From assembly GCA_963772315.1 (NCBI GenBank), contig CAVYWJ010000003.1, forward strand, positions 1,054,001-1,118,000: a stretch of DNA of 64,000 nt, read 5' to 3'. Shown here piece after piece: positions 1 through 10,275 of this stretch (the stretch's first letter is position 1; every line of letters starts with the position of its first letter). The position numbers and the translations under genes are program-made. The stretch is from Haliangium sp963772315. GTDB lineage: Bacteria; Myxococcota_A; Polyangia; Haliangiales; Haliangiaceae. The notes under the pieces are model-generated. The model had not been told where the DNA came from. It saw only the letters and a list, made by a program, of their open reading frames with translations, and did not search any database.

Positions 1-477
1 CGCCTGGTATTCGATGCGATTCAGTCGACGCGCGGTGTCTACCTCTTCGATGAGTTCGATGCTTTCGGCGCCGAGCGCGGCACGAAGAACGACGTGGGCG
101 AGATCCGTCGCGTGCTCAACTCGTTCCTGCAGTTCCTCGAGCAGGACGACTCGGACAGCCTGGTGCTTGGCGCGACGAACCACGTCGGGCTCCTGGATCG
201 AGCGCTCTTCCGCCGCTTCGATGCCGTCCTCGAATACACGCTGCCCAGCGCCGAGGTCGCCGCGCACGTGATGAAGGCCCGGCTCGGCCTGCTCGACACT
301 GCCGCGATCGACTGGGGGCGCGCCACCACGGCCGCTGAGGGACTGAGCCACGCAGAGATCGCGCAGGCCTGCGAGCAGGCCGCGAAGAACGCGATCCTCG
401 ATCATTCCACCTCCGTCCGCGACTCGGAGCTGGCCCTCGCCCTCGATGAACGACGCAGCATGCACGCGGCTCGCTGA
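1..477 (+). CDS. ietA: AAA+ ATPase, C-terminal part (IetA-like)
   Basis: The gene enters from the left edge; 158 codons are visible and the Walker A region lies outside the window. Visible landmarks are a Walker B segment (YLFDEFDAFG, nt 40-69), a sensor-1 GATNH (about nt 169-183), an arginine-finger-like RALFRRFD (about nt 199-222) and a C-terminal helical lid. This is the order of a classical AAA+ module of the FtsH/ClpX-like type. The stop at 475-477 is followed after 12 nt by the subtilase gene, so the two are co-transcribed. AAA+ ATPase followed by subtilase is the arrangement of IetA-IetS, known as a plasmid-stability pair and as an anti-phage defence pair. Family membership (AAA+) is certain; the IetA assignment rests on the neighbour. 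Confidence 0.75.
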   Translation, partial: RLVFDAIQSTRGVYLFDEFDAFGAERGTKNDVGEIRRVLNSFLQFLEQDDSDSLVLGATNHVGLLDRALFRRFDAVLEYTLPSAEVAAHVMKARLGLLDTAAIDWGRATTAAEGLSHAEIAQACEQAAKNAILDHSTSVRDSELALALDERRSMHAAR

Positions 478-489
478 GGAAATCGACGC

Positions 490-3016
490 GTGGCCGCTCC
501 CCGGAATCGCAAGCACATCATCGTTCCCGGCAAGCCCACGGCCGAGGCGTACCGTCGCCATCCACAGGCGATCAAGGGCAAGAAGCCACCTGCGCCAGCG
601 AGTCGAGCGGCGCACGGGCAGGCGCTGAAGGACGCATTCTCTACTGCAGTCACGCACGCCCGGCAGCGGCGCGCTGACGCTGGCATCCAGGTGCACGGGG
701 CGGTCCCGGGCCTCTACGTCCAGTTCGAGAGCCAGCCCGGCGTTTCGCTCGAGCTCTCCTCGCTCGAATCCAGGCACCAAGGGATCGAGCTGGTCGCTTT
801 CACGTCCGCACTGACGGATGACGCGGAACCTCGCAGCATCGAGCGTGCGACAGTGTTCGTGCCCGAAGGCAAGGTGAAGCACTTCGTCACGCGCTTCGAG
901 AACTACTCGAAGACAACGCCGAAGACCAAAGGCGAGCGGCGTCACGAGGGTATGCTCGATCCCGTGGCCACGCTGCGTCTCGCCACGCTGCGCGGACTCT
1001 GGACGGACGCGACCGAGATCTACCCCGCCGACCACGAGACGATCTGGTGGGAAGTCTGGCTGCGCCGGCACGATGGTCGCGAGCTCGCGCGGCTCATGGA
1101 GTTCGCGGCGCTGCAGCACATCGAGGTCGGTGCGCGACGGTTGCAGTTCGACGACCGCATCGTGACGCTCGTGCGTGCGACGCCAACCCAGCTCGCTACC
1201 TCGATCGACGTTCTCAATGATATGGCCGAGGTGCGCCGCGCGAAGGAAACGGCCGCTGTTTTCGTCGACATGGGGCCCGAAGAGCAAGGCGAGTGGGCGA
1301 AAGAGTTGCTGGCTCGGACGACGGGTCCAGCGCATGATGCGCCCGCCGTGTGCGTGCTCGATACCGGCGTCACGCGCGGCCATCCGCTGCTGGAGGCCTC
1401 GCTGGCGCGCGCCGACTGCCACACCTGCAACCCGGCCTGGGGAACGCACGACCATGACGGCCACGGCACCGAGATGGCGGGTCTCGCGCTCTACGGCGAT
1501 CTGACGCCTGTCCTTGCTGGCTCCGAGCCGGTGCGCCTGCAGCATGGCCTCGAGTCGGTGAAGATCCTCCCGCCGCACGGCGCCAACCCACCAGAGCTCT
1601 ACGGCGCCATTACCGCCGAGGCGACGAGTCGCGTGGAGATCCAGGCAACGGAGCGACAGCGTTGCTTCTCGATGGCCATCACCTCCACGGACGGGCGCGA
1701 TCGCGGGCAGCCCACGTCGTGGTCTGCCGCCGTCGATGCGCTCGCGGCAGGGCGTGCCTTCGATGCGTCGAGCCAGGGCCTCGTGTATTTGGACGATGGC
1801 AATGAGCCGGTGCGTCGCCTCTTTGTCGTGAGCGCAGGTAACGTGGATGCGGGCGCGCTGCAGGTCGCGCACCTCGATCGCAGCGACACCGACGCCGTGC
1901 ACGACCCCGCGCAAGCATGGAATGCGCTGACGGTGGGGGCGTTCACCGACAAGGCGCTGATCCAGGGCCAGGGGTGGAGCGGCTGGGAGGCGATCGCTCC
2001 CGCCGGCGAGCTCTCGCCGTGGAGCACGACCAGCGTGGTATTCGCGGACGCATGGCCGATCAAACCCGATGTCGTCTTCGAGGGTGGCAATGTCGTGAAG
2101 AACACGAAGGGCGAGATCGACTTTCCGTGCCCTGACGTCTCCTTGCTCTCGACGAACTACCAGCCGGCCCAGAAGCCCTTCGCTCTGAGCTGGGCAACGA
2201 GCGCGGCGACCGCGCAGGCCGCGCGGATGGCGGCACTCATCTCCGCAGAGTACCCCGCGCTCTGGCCCGAGGCAGTGCGCGCTCTCATCGTGCACTCCGC
2301 CGAGTGGACAAGGCCGATGCAGGCGCACTTGAAGGGCGCCAGCGGCAAGCGCGCACGTGCGCAACTCGTGCGTCGCTACGGCTTCGGTTGTACCGCACCT
2401 GGACCGAGCGCTGCGCAGCGCGAGCGACTCCCTTACGCTGATCGCGCAGGACTCCATCCGTCCGTTCGCCGCCGGGAAGATGCAGGAGATGCACCTTTTC
2501 GACTTGCCGTGGCCGACCGACGTGCTGCAGAGCCTTGGTGAGACGCCCGTCCGATTGCGGGTGACGCTATCCTATTTCATCGAGCCGAACCCTGGACGGC
2601 GCGGGTGGAAGCATCGCCATCGCTATGCGTCCCACGGCCTGCGCTTCGACGTGAAGGGGCCGACCGAATCTGTCGAGGAGTTCCGCAAGCGGCTAAATGA
2701 GCGCGCGCTCGACGAGGATGAAAAGAAGCCCAGGACCGGTGGCAAATCTTCCGAGTGGTACCTCGGCACGCAGGCCCGTAACCACGGCTCGGTCCACTCG
2801 GATTTCCTGCAGGGCTTCGCCGCGGACCTCGCCGAACGCGGCGTCATCGGCGTCTACCCGGCGAGCGGCTGGTGGAAGGACCAGCCGAGCCGCGATCGCA
2901 GCGAGAAGGGTGCACGGTACGCGCTGGTTGTCTCTATCGAGACGCCGGGTGTGGAGACAGACATCTGGACGCCGGTCGCGCAGCAGGTCGGAGTGCCGAT
3001 CGCGGTCGAGACATAG
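490..3016 (+). CDS. ietS: Subtilisin-like serine protease (IetS-like), one frameshift
   Basis: S8-family protease without a signal peptide, so cytoplasmic, as expected for IetS. Starting at the GTG at 490, the triad is Asp291 (VLDTG), His325 (DGHGTE) and Ser571 (WATSAATA). About 290 residues precede the catalytic domain and 270 follow it. The frame breaks at 2388-2389: one extra T in tacggcttcggttgtacc turns YGFG-VPHLDRA into a false tail ending at 2541. Removing it gives one 841-residue protein ending at 3016. The codon pattern is intact on both sides, so an assembly error or a very recent mutation is likelier than decay. The protein probably acts with the ATPase just upstream. The protease call is firm; the defence role is inferred from the gene pair. 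Confidence 0.8.
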
Positions 3017-3116
3017 GCGGCCGCGAGGCCGCCAGCATTTCTTCCTCGGCGCCTCAGCGTGCGCAGTCGAGCGGCCGAACGGATCGCATCTCAGGATGTC
3101 CGGCCCGGCTCTGGCG

Positions 3117-3670
3117 CGTGCAACTCGCCTCCCCGAGCGCTCGGGCGCGACGCTCGCACGTGCAACGTGCCTCCCCGAGCGCTCGGGATCCCCTCTGGCA
3201 ATCTGCAGCTCGCCTCCCAGGGACTCCTGCGCGGTCGTTGCGAGTTGCAACTCCCCTCTCGGGCGCTCGATCGCGGTCGTTGCGAGCTGCAACTCGCCTC
3301 TCGGAGTACTCGGGCGCGCCTCTCGGTTGTGCAACTCGCCTCCCGGAGCGCTCGGGCGCGGCGTTCGCGGGTGCAACTCGCGTCCCGGAGCGCTCGCGCG
3401 CGGTCGTTGCGAGCTGCAACGGCGTCCCTGACCACTCCAGCACACCTCTGGAAATCTCCAGACGGCGATTTACGCACTCTCTCCGACATCTTGCAGATCC
3501 CAGCGGCGTCCCTGACTACTCAGGCACACCCCTGGCGCTCGCGGACTGCGTCCTTGCCTACTCAGGCACACCCCTGGCGCTCGCGGACTGCGTCCTTGAC
3601 TACTCAGGCACACCTCTCGCGCTCGCGAACTGCCCGTCTGACTACTCAGGCACACCTCTCGCCGGCGCGC
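3117..3670. repeat. Degenerate 42-nt tandem repeat array
   Basis: About 13 head-to-tail units fill most of the 774-nt gap between the protease and the next gene. Early units begin like tgcaactcgcctcccggagc; the last four share gactactcaggcacacc. Most units are exactly 42 nt (14 codons), with a few longer in the middle (about 3420-3520). There are no unique spacers, so it is not a CRISPR. Frames through it give low-complexity 14-residue peptides on both strands, which I do not regard as genes. Each unit seems to contain two related 21-nt halves, matching the period of the array at 24.1-24.5 kb. Confidence 0.8.
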
Positions 3671-3790
3671 CCTGCGAGAAATTCGCAGCCACGCGCGGGT
3701 CTGCCGGGGCGATCGCGTCCTCGGCGGGCCCGGCCCGGGGGGGACGCGGGTTAAGCTACACGGGCGCACCTCGCTCGGAGCACTCGCCGC

Positions 3791-4699
3791 ATGACCTTGC
3801 TCGTTGCCTTCGCGGTCGTCCTCGCCCTGTGGATCCTGGCCAACTGCAAGACCTCGCGCCCTGACGGCACACTGGTCCCGCGGGTCCATCCCTACCGGCG
3901 GATCATGCAGTACATCATGCCCACCCGCGCCGAGTCGATCGTGCTGTTCGACACCTACGTGCGCGCCGACGCCTTGCTGGCGTACATCGAGAAGGCGCGC
4001 ACGCGCTTCCCCATCGACATCACCCACTGCCTGGTCGCGGCCGTGGGCGCGGCCCTCGCGGCCGTGCCGGAGATGAACCAGTTCCCGGCCGGGCGGCGGC
4101 TGTACCAGCGCAAGCAGCGCCACGTCACGTTCAGCATGAAGCGCGCGCAGGGCGAGCGCGCCGCCAAGCTGGCAACGGTCAAGCTCACGCTCGACCCCGG
4201 CGAGCCCTTCCCCGCGCTGTGCGCGCGCATCGATCGCGAGATCGTGGCCGAGCGCTCGGGCACGCGCACGTACGCAGACAAGGAGTTCGATCTCCTCGGC
4301 AGCCTGCCCCGCCCCCTGCTGATGCGCGGGGTCCAGCTCGCGCGCTGGCTCGATCACCACAACCTCCTGCCAGGCGCATTCCTGGAGAACGACCCGCTGT
4401 ACACCAGCGTGTTCGTCGCCAACCTCGGCAGCCTGGGCATGGGCGCCGGCTACCACCACCTGTACGAGTGGGGCAACTGCCCCGTCTTCATGATGATCGG
4501 AAAGGTCGAGGAGCGGCCGGCCGTGGAGGACGGCCGCGTGGTGGTGCAGAAGCAGCTGCACATCCGCTGGACCTACGACGAGCGCATCGACGACGGCCTC
4601 ACCGCGCGCCACGGGCTCGAGGCGGTGAAGCAGGCGCTGGAGGACCCCGAGGCGACCTTCGGCAATCCAGACCATCCGTCCGACGAACTCGCGGCCTGA
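3791..4699 (+). CDS. 2-oxoacid dehydrogenase E2-like acyltransferase, membrane-anchored
   Basis: This 302-residue protein has one N-terminal hydrophobic segment (about residues 2-18) followed by a domain resembling the CoA-dependent acyltransferase fold of E2 subunits and chloramphenicol acetyltransferase. It has no lipoyl domain and no E1-binding domain, and no E1 or E3 gene is near, so it is not a normal dehydrogenase-complex subunit. The C-terminal HxxxDG active-site motif reads ERIDDG (residues about 265-270): the catalytic His is replaced by Glu. Catalysis by the usual mechanism is therefore doubtful. The gene is 20 nt upstream of the metallophosphoesterase gene, so the two probably share a transcript. 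Confidence 0.6.
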   Translation: MTLLVAFAVVLALWILANCKTSRPDGTLVPRVHPYRRIMQYIMPTRAESIVLFDTYVRADALLAYIEKARTRFPIDITHCLVAAVGAALAAVPEMNQFPAGRRLYQRKQRHVTFSMKRAQGERAAKLATVKLTLDPGEPFPALCARIDREIVAERSGTRTYADKEFDLLGSLPRPLLMRGVQLARWLDHHNLLPGAFLENDPLYTSVFVANLGSLGMGAGYHHLYEWGNCPVFMMIGKVEERPAVEDGRVVVQKQLHIRWTYDERIDDGLTARHGLEAVKQALEDPEATFGNPDHPSDELAA

Positions 4700-4719
4700 G
4701 CCGCGGCCCCGAACAGCTC

Positions 4720-5535
4720 ATGGTCCTCTACGCGATCAGTGACATCCACATCGGACACCCCGAGAACCGCGCTGCGCTGGAGGCCATGCCCGCGCACCCC
4801 GACGACTGGCTGATCCTGTGCGGCGACATCGGCGAGACCGCCCGGCACCTCGCCTACACCTTGCACGTGCTGCGCGACCGCTTCGCCCGGATCATCTGGG
4901 TGCCGGGCAACCACGAGCTCTGGACCGTGCCCGGCCGCGAGACCGTGCGCGGGCAGGCCAAGTACGAGGTGCAGGTCGAGGTCTGCCGCCACTTCGACGT
5001 GCTCACGCCCGAGGATCCCTACGTGGTGTGGCAGGGCGAGGGCGGTCGCCACCTGCTGTGCCCGCTGTTCCTGCTCTACGATTACACGTTCGTCCCCGAC
5101 CACGTCTTACCCGAGCAGGCAGTGGCCTGGGCCCAGGAGACCGGCATCGAGTGCGCCGACGAGCACCTCCTGCACCCCGACCCGTATCCGTCGCTGCCGG
5201 CCTGGTGCGCGGCCCGGGTCGCGCTGACCGAGCGCCGCCTGGAGGAAGCAACCGCGGCCCACGACTGCCCGCTGGTGCTGATCAATCACTTCCCCCTGCG
5301 CCGCGAGCTCGCGGTGCTGCCGGCGGTGCCGCGTTTCAGCGTGTGGTGTGGCACCCGGCGCACCGAGGACTGGCACGTCCGGTTCCGCGCCAGCGTGGTG
5401 GTCTTCGGGCACCTGCACATCCGCCAGACCCGCCACATCGACGGCGTGCGCTTCGAGGAGGTCTCGCTCGGCTACCCGCGCCAGTGGCAGCCCGACCGGG
5501 GCGCCGGCGGCTACCTGCGCCGTATCCTGCCGTGA
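4720..5535 (+). CDS. Calcineurin-type metallophosphoesterase, PptH-like
   Basis: This 271-residue protein carries the metallophosphoesterase signatures in order: SDIH near the N terminus, GDIGE, GNHE, NHF and GHLH near the C terminus. Together these form the two-metal site. The wording around them (WVPGNHELWT, FLLYDYTF, GYPRQW near the end) closely recalls the actinobacterial family that includes PptH, which removes 4'-phosphopantetheine from acyl carrier proteins. That comparison is from memory. In Actinobacteria the gene sits beside a phosphopantetheinyl transferase; none is visible here. The ATG at 4720 was chosen because the family starts immediately before the first metal-binding motif; the open frame upstream is the shadow of the previous gene. 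Confidence 0.75.
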   Translation: MVLYAISDIHIGHPENRAALEAMPAHPDDWLILCGDIGETARHLAYTLHVLRDRFARIIWVPGNHELWTVPGRETVRGQAKYEVQVEVCRHFDVLTPEDPYVVWQGEGGRHLLCPLFLLYDYTFVPDHVLPEQAVAWAQETGIECADEHLLHPDPYPSLPAWCAARVALTERRLEEATAAHDCPLVLINHFPLRRELAVLPAVPRFSVWCGTRRTEDWHVRFRASVVVFGHLHIRQTRHIDGVRFEEVSLGYPRQWQPDRGAGGYLRRILP

Positions 5536-5646
5536 GACGCGGTCTGAGCTACCATAACTCGATGACGCGCTACCGTGGACAACGCCTGCCCCCTCGGGTG
5601 CAATGACGGTGTCCGCCAGGCGCTCTTTCCCGGCACGAGGCAAGTC

Positions 5647-6708
5647 ATGGTTTCGCAACGAGACAAGCACATGCCACCCTTGGATCCCAGTGTTCTCGAC
5701 GGCCCGCTGAAAGCCGCGTCGGCAGGTAACATCGATCTCGCGGTCGAGGACAGCAGCGTGCATCGCGTCTCCCAGCTGGCGCACCGCGGCGAGGTGCTGG
5801 AGGCCGCGCGTCAGGCCGAGGCCCTGCTGGCCGACCGCGTCTACGACATGCGCATCATCGGCTACTTCCTGTTCGGGCTGTTCCTGGAGCGGGGCATCGG
5901 GTATCTGCCGGAGCTGCTGCGACGCCTCCGCGATCTCGTCAGCGACGACTACCCCGCGCTGGGCCCGAACCGCAAGAAGGCGCGCGTGGTCAACGCGGTG
6001 ATGCTGTGGCTGTTCCAGAGCGTCGACGCGCGCATCCGCTTTCACGCCGAGTTCCGGGACGACACCTGGCAGGCCTGGCTGGCCGCGGCCAGGCCCGCGC
6101 TCAGCATGAGCATCGCCGACGCCGCGGCCGAGGTGCAGATCGCGGCCAACGCGCGCCTCGAAGATCCGCAGTGCATCGCAGCGCTGGCCCGGGTGCAGCG
6201 CTGGGCCAGCAGCGACCTCGCCCGCGCGCTCACCCCGCGCCAGGCCGGCCGCGCCGCCGCGATCGAGCTGGCCGCGGAGGAGCCGCCCGAGCCGACCCCC
6301 GCGCCCGCGCCCGCGCCGCCGCCCGCGCCCGCACCAGCGCCCGCGCGCCCCACCCGGAGCACGCTGGTGGGCACGGGCAAGGCGTCCAGCCAGGTGCGCA
6401 TGCAGCAGCAGGAGCCCTGGGGAACCTCGCCCGCCATGACCGCGCTGCTCGAGAAGATGCGGGCGTTCGAGACCCTGGTCGGCCGCGGGGACTACGCCAA
6501 GGCCGCCATCGTGGCCAGCGACGTCCGGGAGATCATGGAACACTTCGACCCCGTCACCTATCTGCCCCAGCTCTTCGCCGACTACCTCAAGGCGCTGTAT
6601 CGCGCCAACTCCGAGATGGAGCCCTACTGGCAGAAGGACGGCAACCCGTCGTGGCACGCGCTCGAGCGGCTGTATCACGCCAGCCTCGACGCGTTCCTCG
6701 ACGAGTGA
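5647..6708 (+). CDS. TssA/IglI-like protein (possible type VI secretion relative)
   Basis: The ATG at 5647 follows GAGG at 5637-5640 with six bases between, which decides the start over earlier in-frame codons. The 353-residue product has a helical N-terminal half, a Pro/Ala-rich linker (about residues 215-245) and a second helical domain. The first half (hydrophobic, with a LRDLVSDDYPALGPN stretch) recalls the ImpA_N domain of TssA-type proteins and the IglI group, which cap or organise contractile secretion tubes. No other type VI gene lies in this window. The assignment is by overall resemblance only; an unrelated scaffold protein cannot be excluded. Confidence 0.4.
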   Translation: MVSQRDKHMPPLDPSVLDGPLKAASAGNIDLAVEDSSVHRVSQLAHRGEVLEAARQAEALLADRVYDMRIIGYFLFGLFLERGIGYLPELLRRLRDLVSDDYPALGPNRKKARVVNAVMLWLFQSVDARIRFHAEFRDDTWQAWLAAARPALSMSIADAAAEVQIAANARLEDPQCIAALARVQRWASSDLARALTPRQAGRAAAIELAAEEPPEPTPAPAPAPPPAPAPAPARPTRSTLVGTGKASSQVRMQQQEPWGTSPAMTALLEKMRAFETLVGRGDYAKAAIVASDVREIMEHFDPVTYLPQLFADYLKALYRANSEMEPYWQKDGNPSWHALERLYHASLDAFLDE

Positions 6709-6962
6709 GCCGCGCCGCGAGCCACGAGCCGCGCGCCGTGGCCGCGGCCGTGTTTTTTGTAATGTATACACGGGCCGCTGCACTGGTTTGGAAAGATTGG
6801 TAATGCGGCCACCGGTCGTTGCTGCAACATCGTGAAAGCACGACGCGAGACGCACCCGGGTTCCCATCTTGCGCGCTGCGAGCGCGAGCTGCCGTGCTAC
6901 AAGCTGAATAGTAGTTTTACAGTTTCACGGGACGCAATCGCGTCCAGGCACGGCTGGGAACC

Positions 6963-8756
<1,794 letters not shown>

Positions 8757-8797
8757 GGTGGTGGTTCGGGACCGCCCGGCGAGATAAGCTCGCCAAG

Positions 8798-9451
8798 ATG
8801 AACGCCGCCGAGATCCGAGCTGCGCTGGGCCCTGCGCCCGCCGGCCTCACGCCCCCGGGTCATGCACCGCCGGACGAGCTCTGGCAGGCGATCCACGCCG
8901 GCTACCAGCGTCCGCCGCGTCACTACCACACGTTCGACCACGTGGTCGAAGTCGCTCGCTGGTATCACCACGTGGCGCAGGAGATGGGCTGGAAGCAGCC
9001 GCGCGAGGTCTTCCTGGCCGTGCTGTTCCACGACATCGTGTACCAGGTGGGCGCGCCCGACAACGAGCAACAGAGCGCCCGGCGCGCCGCTGACTGCACA
9101 GGCACGTACCTCGCCGGCGCCGGCATCGACACCGCCATGGTCGTGAAGCTGATCGAGCTCACCGCGCGCCACGGCAACCTGGCGCCGGGCGACGTCAGCG
9201 AGGACACCGCGCTGTTCCTCGACTGCGACATGGCCGTGCTCGGCGCGGCGCCCGAGGTCTACGACCGCTACGAGCAGGACGTCGCGCAGGAGTACCTGCA
9301 GGTGTACCCGCCTGCCATGTACAGCCTCGGCCGCAAGCGGTTCCTCGAGGGGCTGCTGGCGCGCGAGCGCATCTACCTCTCGCCGTTCTTCCACGCCCTG
9401 CTCGACGAGGCCGCGCGCGCCAACATACGACGCGCCCTCGAGCGCAGCTAG
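8798..9451 (+). CDS. HD-domain metal-dependent phosphohydrolase
   Basis: This 217-residue protein carries the predicted HD-superfamily pattern: HTFDHV near residue 46, then FHDIVY with the HD pair at His78-Asp79, and ELTARHG with a later metal-binding Asp in LDCDM. It is similar to widespread small bacterial proteins annotated as predicted metal-dependent HD phosphohydrolases, probably acting on nucleotides; the substrate is unknown. The ATG at 8798 sits just before the first conserved helix. The gene may be co-transcribed with the VWA lipoprotein and ends before a strong hairpin. Confidence 0.7.
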   Translation: MNAAEIRAALGPAPAGLTPPGHAPPDELWQAIHAGYQRPPRHYHTFDHVVEVARWYHHVAQEMGWKQPREVFLAVLFHDIVYQVGAPDNEQQSARRAADCTGTYLAGAGIDTAMVVKLIELTARHGNLAPGDVSEDTALFLDCDMAVLGAAPEVYDRYEQDVAQEYLQVYPPAMYSLGRKRFLEGLLARERIYLSPFFHALLDEAARANIRRALERS

Positions 9452-9458
9452 CCGTGCT

Positions 9459-9506
9459 CTGGCCCCGCGCGCGGTCACGCACGGGGCCAGGCGTCACAAC
9501 GTGACG
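9459..9506. terminator. Hairpins between convergent genes
   Basis: A 9-bp perfect stem (CTGGCCCCG / CGGGGCCAG, 9459-9467 with 9482-9490) is followed by a second stem (CGTCAC / GTGACG, 9492-9506). They lie in the 62-nt gap between two convergent genes, the expected place for a bidirectional terminator. There is no T-tract, so release may be factor-assisted. Confidence 0.5.
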
Positions 9507-9513
9507 TTTGCGC

Positions 9514-10158
9514 TCAGTGCTTGGGTTGCTTGTTCACCGGCGGCTCCCCTGGAAAGGCTTGATGTGGCCCCTGGGAGCTGTCGCGCCGGCCAGGCAGATC
9601 GGTGCGGTCGTCGGTGTGCTCGGGCTGGAGGTGCGGCTTGTCCTGCTCGGCCAGCACCTGCTTGTCGAGATCCTCGAACCGCTGACCCGGACCGTGACCG
9701 CCGGTCTGGCGCTGCTCGGGCGTGCGCTCGGCCAGGCCGGGCTGCTCGCGCTGGCTCGACACACCTCGATCATCGATACGGACCTCGCCGGGCGTGTCGT
9801 TGCGCTCGGTCGTCTGGCGCCTCGCAGCCGCGGCGTCACGGCTGCGCTCGCCAACCGGCGCGTTCCTCCGGCTCCGGTTGCGCTCGGCCACGCGCGCGGC
9901 GCTGCTGCGACCCTGCGGGCGCTCGGCAGCTTGCGCGTCCTTCTGGCGCCCGACCTCGTCGTCTTGCACCACCGACGAGCCACTGGTCCAGGACGGCGGG
10001 TCACTGGCCGGGAACGAGTCCTCGTTGGTCTGATCGACGTTCTCCTGCATCGCTCTGTCGTGCTTTGCTTCTCGATCCACCTGACGATTGCCCGCGCGCT
10101 TCTCCCGGTTGGGGGCGCGATCGACGTTACGAGATGGGTCGTGTACTTGTTTGTCCAT
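9514..10158 (-). CDS. Disordered hydrophilic protein with SFPASDPPSW motif
   Basis: The ATG at 10158 is preceded by a near-perfect ribosome site (AGGAGGA, complement of 10164-10170), which sets the start. The 214-residue product is almost free of hydrophobic stretches and rich in Arg, Asp, Gln and Glu, so it should be largely unfolded. Residues about 48-60 contain NEDSFPASDPPSWT, a short motif found in many small uncharacterised proteobacterial proteins. The remaining two thirds look like a lineage-specific low-complexity extension. Function unknown; stress-related or DNA-binding roles are possible from composition alone. It is transcribed divergently from the OYE gene with 117 nt between. 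Confidence 0.65.
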   Translation of the reverse strand: MDKQVHDPSRNVDRAPNREKRAGNRQVDREAKHDRAMQENVDQTNEDSFPASDPPSWTSGSSVVQDDEVGRQKDAQAAERPQGRSSAARVAERNRSRRNAPVGERSRDAAAARRQTTERNDTPGEVRIDDRGVSSQREQPGLAERTPEQRQTGGHGPGQRFEDLDKQVLAEQDKPHLQPEHTDDRTDLPGRRDSSQGPHQAFPGEPPVNKQPKH

Positions 10159-10275
10159 AGGATTCCTCCTTCTTCGAGATAACGAGATTGCAAGAGCAGC
10201 GCCAAGCTGACCCCAGCGCCTCGCCATCGGGCATTTCCCGAGACATCTCGCCGGATTGCGTGTTATGCACAGCGC

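Noticed and set aside
3117..3670. CRISPR array
   Set aside because: Units abut directly; there are no unique spacers and no cas genes.
2872..3864. Plus-strand frame of 330 residues across the 42-nt array
   Set aside because: Low-complexity product that overlaps two real genes and depends on the repeat period being a multiple of three.
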